DNA of 64,000 bases from Polytrichum commune (Eukaryota > Streptophyta > Polytrichopsida > Polytrichales > Polytrichaceae). This document shows, in pieces, positions 1 through 9,319 of this stretch. The number at the start of each line of letters is the position of its first letter. Position 1 is the stretch's first letter. The stretch spans positions 15,735,501 through 15,799,500 of the forward strand of contig OX485805.1 of NCBI GenBank assembly GCA_950295325.1, read 5' to 3'. The notes beneath the pieces are model-generated. The model ran no database searches, had not been told where the DNA came from, and worked only from the letters and a program-made list of their open reading frames with translations. A program made the translations under genes and the position numbers.

Positions 1-869
1 GATAACTCTATTGTTCTTGTGTGTTTCTTCAAAGAACATCTGGAAAGCACCAAACTGAAACGTGCTTCAATGTCTTGCAACAAGCTAACGGGGAAGCAAG
101 AAGAGGAATATCTGCAAACCTTCGGTGTAAACCCTATAACTACCCTAAGTTGGCACCCTAACCAACCAGAACGCACAATTTTACCTCGGAGGTGAACTTG
201 AAGACTGTGCGAATGGAATTGCGTCGTAAAGTGGATCCCGCGTCGTGCTTGGAACTGATCATGACTGTGAGCGATGAAGTGTAACCTTCAAAGCTGTGGT
301 GTTCAATTTTGATGAGTCCCTGAAACTGGGAAATCGCGCAATCAAGTTGTTCTTTTTTGCATCATGGAGGCATGGGCGAAGACTATTCCGTTGTATGATT
401 TGGAAATGAATGTCGAGAGTGACCGGTTGCTAAGCAATAATTAATTCTTGTGGACCACAACATACAATCTAACCCCCATAATACACCACTCGATTACATG
501 ATGCATTTCCCATCGACCAAGCTTTCTACTGTTAATTTACCCTCATATTATGACTACAACGCTCATACTACGACATTTTTAGGCTTGATTTGTCATTTTA
601 TATAGACAAATCAAGGTAATTAATGCTTGCGGATGGTGGGACCCACAATAAATGTTATGTCTTGACACTATGTATTTGATGACTTCCAGAATGGGTTCAC
701 TTAAGTTGACTCAAGTTAATTGTTTTAAACCTTGGTTTCAAAACATACTTTGCAAGGGTTGGTGGAGGTTGAAGAGTTAAAGGGTTGTTGGATTTGCATA
801 TTAGAATTCTAAAGTTGTTGATATGTCTTCTTGATTCGAAATTTATCCTCACACGTGAATCTCACACCT
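1..869. other. No recognisable gene
   Basis: AT-rich sequence with no long reading frame and no repeat shared with the rest of the window that I could find. It precedes the pogo-like remnant and could hold a further decayed part of it, but I see nothing to prove that. Confidence 0.4.
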
Positions 870-2425
870 CTTTAGATTGGAAATTTCAGTCCTCGCCGAC
901 TTATACTCCTAGGTTCGCCCATGCCACTCTTCTATTTCTTTGGCTACGGAGGTGACGGCAATCTTGAGTGGCAAATGCTTTTCATTTCAAGTATAGTTCA
1001 ACAATTTTGGTGTTGATGACCACGTTTGCACACAAAACAACTTGCACACAATTCGGTAAGCACTGACCTCCTCCACATTGGTAATGGCATGGAAAGATAT
1101 TACAATATGGGTGAGACTGGTTCATTTTATCATGCCCAACTAACAAGACACTAAACACAAGGAGATGTTCGTGGACGCAAAATTCAGAAGGACCATCTCA
1201 CTCTTGCACTTGTTGTAAAGAGAATAGGCACTGACAAGTTCAAAACTTGTGATGATTTACAAATCTCTATGCCCGAGATGCTTTGGAAGGTGGTTGCCAA
1301 ATGATTATGTGTGGTGGTTTGGCAAACCAAACGGTTGGGATGGCATCATGTATATTTGAGAATTGGACGATAAGCCTCAATGTACATTCCAAATCTCAAA
1401 AGCGAAAAGATACTTTTAATTATGGACAATTTTGCTACTCCTTCCCTTAAGCATGTTGGTAGGGCATCATTTGGTTTTTCAACCTTGCAATTGAGTAATA
1501 TTATTATGTTTTTCTTATCACCTTATGTTACAAGTATGATACAACCCGTGGATCAAGGAAAATTGCTTCATTCAAAGTTTAGTGTATGAAGAAGCTTTTT
1601 GATTGGGTTCTCTCTCAATGTCATTCTTCTACTACTCACCATGACTTGAGGAAAGTAGTGCCTAATGTAAGGCATGCTATTGTGTGGCACTCTCAAGGGT
1701 GGGCAGAGATGGAATCCCACAAATCATACGAAACAGTTGGAAGATGTCCAGAATTTTACATACAAATTGAATTTTGGAAGGTTAGAAATGCTTATTGAAG
1801 AATATATGCAATTGCCATGAGAGGAATTTGTTGATGCAGAGTATAACATGGTTGAGTTGGTGGATTTGATATGAGATACATAAATCCATTTGGGTTTAGA
1901 TTTGAATGAAGAGCCAGTGAAGGGGAATGATGTGGATGACCAACCAACACCAATAGTCAAGCTTCCTCAAGCTCGTGAGTATGCAATGGATACTCACAAG
2001 CGTTGAATGTTGCAATGGAGCATTCTTTGGAGTTTTCAGTTATAAATGTGATGAACATCTAATGTTTTATGAATAAATTGAACAAGATGTCAATTTCCAA
2101 CATCAACAAACATCATCAAAAGATAATAAATTCTTACCTTCATAGTGTGATATGGTGAAAACATCATCATGAAACTATTTATTTATTTTTAATTCCATAG
2201 TGTGTGACATTGTGAACATGTTTTTTGATAAAAAAAAAAACCTCTCATCCTTAATGTATCTTCATTGTGTATACAAAATGACATTTTAGATTGAAACAAG
2301 AGAAATTTTCTTGACAAAACCTCGATAACACGACATTTGAGGCCAAAATGTCATTATGCAGAATACGACAATCAGAATAATACTGATACTTTCTTGCGCA
2401 AAACGTGTCATGCTAAAGGCGGAGA
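870..2425 (+). pseudogene. Pogo/Tigger-like (CENP-B/DDE_1) transposase remnant, copy 1
   Basis: Decayed DNA transposon. The best-preserved part (about 1380-1700) reads LLIMDNFATPSLKHVGR, then a TSMIQPVDQG motif, then KKLFDWVLSQ and DLRKVVPNVRHAI in a shifted frame. This is the order of the DDE_1 catalytic core of pogo/Tigger/CENP-B-type transposases, with the DN aspartate and the QP-x-DQG block. Stops and frameshifts break it between blocks, so no working protein is expected. Positions 890-1380 and 1800-2425 match the second, inverted copy at 7268-8800 at the DNA level, which sets the approximate limits. Terminal inverted repeats and the target duplication were not resolved. The family call comes from motifs and is fairly secure; the exact ends are not. 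Confidence 0.75.
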
Positions 2426-2750
2426 ACAGTGCATAGAATGCCAACGTGCTTTTTAGAAATTCTCTCCAATTTTTTAAGCCCTGCATGCGTCACATGCACC
2501 TCAGCCGCAGACACCGCGAATCCATTCAATTGCCAAGGGAAGAGTGAATGTGATCACCCTCAAACGTCATCGAACGCTATGCTACGCATGTAGAAATCAT
2601 CCTATATATCACCGCCTTCGATCATAACCTTACTACTTAGTACTTACACTTTAATTGAGCAATGCCGTCGGAGCTTCAAGATTTGTTGTTACATCACGTA
2701 TACGTCACCTTTGGCAGGTGGAAGCTGGGGAGCTACACTCCCATGTACAA

Positions 2751-2794
2751 AATCGGTACACAGTTGACATGTATGCAATCGGTACACAGTTGAC
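2751..2794. promoter_or_regulatory. Duplicated 18-bp promoter block
   Basis: AATCGGTACACAGTTGAC occurs twice without mismatch, at 2751-2768 and 2777-2794 (26-bp spacing). Each copy ends in TTGAC, the core of the W-box bound by WRKY factors. It lies about 450 bp upstream of the TATA box of the 144-residue gene, so a regulatory role is plausible but inferred. Confidence 0.5.
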
Positions 2795-2834
2795 TTGATC
2801 GATGACAATAATCGCCCACTGCGGGCGGTAATTA

Positions 2835-2904
2835 AGTACTCCGAGGTCGGATATACTACGAGGATCAGGAAGTGCTCCGAGATCGCACATACTACGAGGA
2901 TCGG
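2835..2904. repeat. Imperfect ~36-bp tandem duplication in the upstream region
   Basis: 2835-2869 and 2871-2904 are two near-identical head-to-tail copies sharing CTCCGAG and ACTACGAGGATC. A palindrome with two ACGT cores (ACGTATACGT, about 2697-2706) lies 130 bp upstream; ACGT cores are bZIP sites in plants. Together with the 18-bp pair this makes a compact duplicated upstream region for the downstream gene. Confidence 0.55.
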
Positions 2905-3222
2905 TAAATCCGTAAGTTAATTGCATAGTCCTTCCGTCTCCCAGCTGGCACAACTTCTGATGTTCTTCTGTGTTTCATTGTCAGTGGACCTCGTCCTCGT
3001 GCTTTACCCTACCTCGACCTGTTCACCACCCTTCCAGTTTGCATGCATGCATCCTCCGGTGGTTACCGTGAGATTTTCTCATAAAATGAAATCCTGACAA
3101 GTCAACGAGCTCCTACACCAGGATTCCATGGAGCATGTGAGCGAAAGAGTAACTTAGTAATTCGCATGCCTGCAACACCGAAAGATCATCTACTCATGCG
3201 TGATTCATGCAGGGCGGCTACC

Positions 3223-3230
3223 TATAAAAC
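3223..3230 (+). promoter_or_regulatory. TATA box of the Trp-repeat gene
   Basis: TATAAAAC preceded by CC is a good plant TATA box. A start of transcription near 3250-3260 would leave a leader of about 270 nt before the ATG at 3530. No experimental start is available. Confidence 0.55.
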
Positions 3231-3382
3231 ACACTTTCAGGGACGTTGAACATTGTATTCATCGGCTAATTCCTCATCTATCGATTGGAGCCGGCCACAA
3301 ATTTGCAGCTCTCAGTTACTAATCCATTTCTGGACTTCAGAACCTGTACTGCTCTGCACTCCTTATCAATATTCTTGAGCTC

Positions 3383-3427
3383 ATGCACTCCATCACATAC
3401 TCCGAGATTGAGCTTTTAAAACTCTAA
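3383..3427 (+). CDS. Possible upstream ORF, 14 codons
   Basis: An ATG in the predicted leader opens a 14-residue frame (MHSITYSEIELLKL) that stops at 3425-3427, about 100 nt before the main ATG. If the leader is unspliced, it would tend to lower translation of the main frame. There is no independent evidence of translation. Confidence 0.25.
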   Translation: MHSITYSEIELLKL

Positions 3428-3529
3428 TTTTTCTCTCCAACTTGCACTTCTAGCTCCAGCAATCAAACCTGAGAGAGGTACTGAATCTCTGCGGACTCAA
3501 GTTGAAGGTCAGGGAAGACAACTGTGACC

Positions 3530-3964
3530 ATGAAGATGTTTCAAATGAAGAAAGCTGCCCAAAAGGTTAAGGTTAGCCCCATGCCTGCTTCCGAGCTCTG
3601 CGAGGTGAGCACCGATAGCAGGAGCAATCTGAGCTGGCTCAGTCGATCTGCAACCAACTTCTTCAGTGTCGACCGTGCGAACAGGTGGCCAGTGCAAGGG
3701 TGGACGACTTCCAATGGTGGCGAGAGGATAAGCTCCAAGATGGTTAACGCGGAGGAGCTCAAGAAGAAGGCAGCCCAAGAGAATCAGCGAGTATTTTCTA
3801 TCAATAAAGCTTCATCAAGGTGGCCGCTACAAGGCTGGTCTACGGATGAAGATCAACCTCGAGTGATGATGAGCGTGAGTCAATTGAAGGATGAAGCTGC
3901 AGCAAGCGATTTGAGGTTTAACTCCAAGAGTACCCGAGCTCAAAGATGGCCGCAGGGTTGGTAG
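3530..3964 (+). CDS. Unrecognised 144-residue protein with three RWPxQGW repeats
   Basis: I do not recognise this family. The frame is single-exon, and the ATG at 3530 is the first in frame (the codon six bases upstream is GTG). The protein is hydrophilic, starts with a Lys-rich segment (residues 1-15) and has no signal peptide or membrane helix. It consists of three degenerate repeats of about 42-45 residues. Each has an x-L-x acidic/basic helix-like stretch (ELCEV, ELKKKA, QLKDEA), then an F-S/N segment, then RWPVQGW (52-58), RWPLQGW (97-103) and RWPQGW (139-144, the extreme C-terminus). Conservation of Trp, Pro, Gln and Gly while the linkers diverge argues for selection on the motif. A TATA box, duplicated upstream blocks and a leader support expression. 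It could be a stress- or seed-type hydrophilic protein or a small scaffold offering three Trp ligands; both ideas are guesses. An intron in the leader is possible. Confidence 0.75.
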   Translation: MKMFQMKKAAQKVKVSPMPASELCEVSTDSRSNLSWLSRSATNFFSVDRANRWPVQGWTTSNGGERISSKMVNAEELKKKAAQENQRVFSINKASSRWPLQGWSTDEDQPRVMMSVSQLKDEAAASDLRFNSKSTRAQRWPQGW

Positions 3965-4099
3965 CTAGGCAGCCAGAGTATTGTTGCATGCCGTTGGAGT
4001 GAATCAGGTCATATATATGATGATTTCGAAGGTTATTTAGCTGTATATCATTAAAAAAGGAAATTAATTGTACATTACTCAGCTTCAGTTCCTGAATGC

Positions 4100-5315
4100 A
4101 AACTCTTCCTGATTTTTGCAGTTGAAGTTGTATTGACAGACGGAATTTATAAAATTAGAGGTCCAGAAATGCATAGAGACGAGTAGATGTTACATTCTTT
4201 CGAAGTAATAAGCTTAAACGATTTTTTCATGAAGAGTCGGAAGATTAGTTTTGAGTAGGAATTGGCGAAGGGAACATATCAGACTTAGAAAATTGAGTGT
4301 GTTCACGACGAATATTTCTGATGACAAGCTTGACTTCGGAGGCCAGAAACATTTAGGCCTGCTCTATGTGTATATGACTTATGTATATACTGTATCTACT
4401 CAGATCATCACTAAAACACTAATGCATTGACGAGAACAGCTACTCCAGTTTGCTGGTTCAGTTGTATTGATAGACAATCTATAGGACAGCTCCGCATGAC
4501 ATTCAGACGTTATATTCACATTCTTTCGAAATAAGTAGTGAGTCTGTCGTCAAGAATCGGCAGATAGGTTTTGAGTAGGATACACATGGCAAAGGGAACA
4601 CATCGGAATCAAGATGAATGTAGAAAGCAACTTACGGATCAAAAGAAGTTGGACACAACCCAGCAGTTAGGGCTGCTCTATGTGTATATGATTGGTTGTA
4701 GTTTCTTTGAGGTAATCTACTGAGATAAGTAGTACCTACATTACCGAATTGACTCGGAGAACTACTTCAATTCTACTATTCGTGTTTGCACTCTTAGTTG
4801 GATTGACAGACAGAATTATCTATAGAACAGGTCCACATGACACCCAGACGTCTAGATGTCACATTCTTTCGGAGTAACAAGTGAGTCTATCGTCAAGAAT
4901 CGGCAGATAATTTTTGAGTAGGATATGGCAAAACCAACATTGCAAAGTTAGAATGAAAGTATTGCAGCAAGTTACTTTGGATCAAAAGATTCACATCCAA
5001 GCAATTAGTCATGCTCTATGTATATATATGATTTGTTGTTGTTTCTTTGAGGTTATCTACTAAGATCAATAGTAAAAACTGCTTCAATTCTAATATTCAT
5101 GTATGCAGAGTACACAGTTGTTATGGTATTAACAGACAGAATCTATCGAAGCGGTCCATTCTTTTGAAGTAGCCAAAAAGTCTTTATTCATGTATTCTGA
5201 TTGTATGTACTGGAGAAACTTTCGGATCAAAAGATTGACATCGCAACAATTAGGCCTGCTCTGTGTATAAAATAAATTTGTTTCACAATTTGGGGTTGCT
5301 TACTGATATCATCTT
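4100..5315 (+). repeat. Four-copy ~335-bp tandem array downstream of the Trp-repeat gene
   Basis: Four diverged head-to-tail units, aligned on the block TTGACAGACAGAAT at 4133, 4467, 4803 and 5129 (periods 334, 336 and 326). Shared landmarks in each unit are CATTCTTTCG, AAGAATCGGCAGAT (units 2 and 3), GGATCAAAAGA, and CTGCTCTATGTGTATAT. No coding frame persists. Each anchor block is preceded within a few bases by a pyrimidine-containing stretch ending in AG, so the units could act as repeated splice-acceptor cassettes of a non-coding 3' transcript; this is speculative. The array starts about 140 bp after the stop codon and probably grew from the 3' flank of the gene. Confidence 0.8.
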
Positions 5316-7267
5316 GAGCAACGTCCCACCATCCCCCCTGTAAGCTGACTCGCCATCTATGAGTAGCTACTGCGGACCCGTTTCCAAACAACTTATTTCA
5401 AACGATTCATATGTTTTCAGAATTTGGTGCATCGATGCATGGTACGTGATTTTTTATGACCTTATCACTTGGACTCACTGATCGACTGAAAAATGAAGCC
5501 CTCGACATCTTGACATAAATGGTTGCATGAAGACTTTGACTGCTGCCAATCAAAACATGGAACGAATGGCATGTCTTCAAGTAAGGTGCAGGGTGAATGT
5601 TGTCCAGCATTGTAATTTTTCAACTTTCAACTTTCTGCATCAACCACCATTGTAATTCTGGCTTTGAGTTCACCTGGTACATGATGCAAGGCAAGTTAGC
5701 AAGGCAGTTCTGAATGGAAATTACCGTAGGGTGCATCTCGGTTGGGCTTTAGAATATCAATTACTCTTCAATCTTTGCCACATGGCAGTCTTATATGGCT
5801 GAGACCCACTTGAAACTCACATGGAAATTGTAATTTGGTATTAAAAGATGTACCAGGAAGCACCTTCCGGTATTCCAAATCCAGACTTACATAACCTCAA
5901 TCACAACCTACTCGATTCATTAGCACTCAACATGACTCAGTAAAGACAGACAATTCAAAGTAAGAAGTTAGCACCCCACGTAATCCCAATAGTGACGGAC
6001 ACTAAATACCATACATAGTGGATTGCCTCCCTCCCTTACTAAAATGATTTAGAAGGGAAAGAACGAAAAACTATGAAAACCACGGTTCCACATCACAACA
6101 GAAGTATTCCCTGGTCACCGACACAGCTCGAGTGCAAAATTGTGATTGTTATTTTCTTCACTTGTATTGACTGCCCCCATGTAAAAGAAACCCACCGCGC
6201 TCATTGGAGTTTGGGGTCCCCTAAGGGCGAGGTTCCATGTACCGCATCTGGTCCATTTTTTGAAAAATAAATGAGCGGGAGGGTGGGAAAAGGGTGGTGC
6301 CATGTGCCCATCCCCCCTCACCCAAGGACCGGTACCCCCCATGGATGGGTGTTCCGCATTGTACGTTGTGCAAGGACCGGTGCCAAAGGACGGGCGGTCT
6401 TAACGGTCAAGAGAAGGACATGTGCCGGTTAGAGAGCTCCGGTGACTGGATCAGCCGGTCACCTTGGGTGTTAAAGGCCACTTTGTTCTTCCAGTACTTT
6501 CTTTTGAAGGGTATTCCTAAGGCTCCTTGTTCTTGCATCACGCACTCTTTGTATACTCAAAGCCTAGTTGTGAGAAGAAATGAAAAGGAAAGAAGAGATA
6601 GTAAATGATTGTATGTTATATCATTAGAGTTCTCATCGTGAACTCATGGATACGTGTATCCAATGATGTTTTCAAGAATTTGGATCTTAATAACAAAAAT
6701 TGCATATATAAAATGCAATGTGATAATAAGTGTCGGGTTTAATAAATTATAAGAAAAAAATCAAAGACTACACAAATGTATCAAAAATCACTTATAAACA
6801 ACATACAATCACAATTTCAACTGAAAGTAAAATATATAAATATTTATGTATTTCCATAGATGATATCCGTATCACCTATGGACACCAAGGACACATAATT
6901 TGAAATTCATTCAATAAATGCACATAAATTCTTGTGCAAGTCAAATATCAAAAGTTAAATCACAATGACCTTCATAACGGTCACCTTCATAAAATGTGAC
7001 ATCTTATTATTCACCAAATTTGGTGAGAAAGTAGGAAATCAGAATGAACCGGCACCCCACATAGAAGAACCCCTCCATTAATTGGGTGACATCACTCATT
7101 TTTTAGATGATGTCACCCATTTCTCATCCACTTAAAAAATGAACCAGCACTAGCACATGGAACTTGGCCCTAAGTAATGTGGAAATAATTTAAGATATGG
7201 ACACCATACTTATAATTGACAACAGCTGCACACTTCTACTAAGAGCTCCAGGAGGACTATCTTCTAT
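5316..7267. other. No recognisable gene
   Basis: Mostly AT-rich DNA. 6100-6500 is a more GC-rich patch with short frames on both strands but no recognisable product. A small inverted repeat, GGGTGACATCA with TGATGTCACCC, sits at about 7083-7120. Confidence 0.4.
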
Positions 7268-8800
7268 TGTCCCCCCCCCCCTTTAATATGACACATTTGG
7301 TTGCGCAACAAAGTGTTGTATTATCCAATTGTCACATTCTGCATAGTATGACATTCTAGCTTCAAATGTCGTACTTTTGACAATTTTCAAGAGAATGGTC
7401 ATTTCAATGTAAATTGTCATTTTGTATATACAATGAAGATACATAAGTATGAAATGAACATTTTAATAAAAGCAATATGCTCACAACATCACACAATATG
7501 GAGTTTAACATATATATAGTCTTATGATGTCTTCACTATATCATACACTACAAATTTATTGTCTTCTCATGATGGTTGTTGATGTTGGAAATTGACATCT
7601 TGCTCAATTTATCCAGAAAGGATTGCATGTTCATCACATCTACAACTGAAAACTCCAAAGGATATTTAGATTTGGTAGTAATTGGGCATAGTAATGGGCT
7701 TGAGGAAGCTTGACTATTGGTGTTGGTTGGTCATCCACATCATTCTTCTCCATTGGCTCTTCCCAAATTTAACCCCAAATGGATTTTTCTACCCCATGCC
7801 AAATCCACCAACTCGACCATGTTATACTCTACATCCACAATTTTCTCTCCTACTAGTTGCACATCTTCTTCGATAGGCATTTCTTCACTTTCAAGATTCA
7901 AAGAGGAAATGAGACTTGCCAATTCAGTTGTTGCTTCTTTCATTCTTGATTTCTCATGTGCATGACATATGGCAAAATCGACACTAGGCACTATATTTGT
8001 CAAGCCTGCCTTACATTAGGCACTATATTCATCAAGTCCCGGTGAGTAGAAGAATCAAAGTGAGAGTAGACCCATTCCAAAAGCTTCTTCTCAAACTAAA
8101 TTTTGAATGAAGCAATTATTCCCTTATCTAAGGGTTAAACCCACACTTGTAACATCATGTGATAAGAAAGCCATAGTAATATTGCTCAACTGCAAGGTTG
8201 AAGACCAAATGATTCGCACCTACCAACATGCTCAATGGAATAAGTAACATATTTGTCCATAATTAAAAGTACCTTTCACTTTCAAGATTTGAAATGTACA
8301 TTGAGGTTCATCATCTGATTCTCAAATATATCTCATGTCAACCATGCCATCCGGTCTTCAAACTACCACACATAATTTGTTGGCAACCACCTTCCAAAGC
8401 TTCTTGGGCAAAGAGATTTGAAAATAATCGCAGGGTTCAAATTCTCAATGTGTGTCATGTTTGCACCAGGACAAGAGTGAGTTGTCCTTCTGAATTTTGC
8501 GCCCATAAACTTTCCCTTGGACATGTGTCTTGTTTGGTTGGGACCGCTAAAATAAATCAATATCATCCATATTGTCAACATCTCTCGGTGCCATAACCAA
8601 TGTGGAGGGCGTTAGTGCCTACAAATTTGTGTGCAAGCTATTTTGTGTGGAGACATGGTCATCAACATTAAAATCCGAAATGAAAAGCATTCATCAGTGA
8701 AGAATTTACTCACCTACAGAATCAAGAGCTGAGATGACCCATCCAAATATTGAACAGTAGCATGGGCCCTAGGAGTATAAGTCGGCGAGGATTGAAATTT
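7268..8800 (-). pseudogene. Pogo/Tigger-like transposase remnant, copy 2 (inverted)
   Basis: On the minus strand this matches the 870-2425 element base by base over most of its length, including the block that precedes the transposase (about 8690-8800) and the 3' tail (7310-7440). Recognisable pieces are GRWLPTNYVW (about 8370-8400), a degraded DDE-core block near 8200-8270, and EYNMVELVDLAWG near 7790-7830. It is broken by many stops and indels. The two copies have diverged by substitutions and small indels, so both insertions are old. A C11 tract (7271-7281) sits at its 3' edge. Related sequence may extend upstream to about 9170, where a 106-residue minus frame of unknown identity lies. Confidence 0.75.
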
Positions 8801-9319
8801 CCACAACTAACAAATACCTTCAGTCAAGTTAACCCTTTGATGAATTCACCGTGTACTCCCGATCCCAAGACAAATCCTAGCATGGGTGCCACCATAACTT
8901 CGTCTATTACATTATTGGCGTTAAGCTGTATTTGCCAACATGATCCCTTTGAGAACCTCCGAGTTGCAATAAATGAGATCTCAACACACGATAGGTGTGA
9001 AACCCAGCACGACAACACCAATGGGCGGGAATTTTCACTCCTGAAGGGAGAAAACAATACATTTTCACCGTGCTTTCGTTGAAAGCTCAGAAACAATCCA
9101 TGATGAATTTCCTTAAAGGAGAAAAATGAACTCGATCTCTGCATTGTGGAGACTGGAGTTCTTCAGTTGACCTCGTGTGTACCAGGTCATCCTGCCCTGA
9201 CTGAAAAGACCACTTCTTCTTCGAAGGATCTAAAATCTGGGAAGGAAGCCACCATAATAGAATCCCTTCTTGTTGGTGGTTCTCATAATGGTATACCCTA
9301 ACCTAATGTCACTCGATTC

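Noticed and set aside
3524..3529. Start two codons upstream of 3530 for the Trp-repeat protein
   Set aside because: The codon at 3524 is GTG; the first ATG in frame is 3530.
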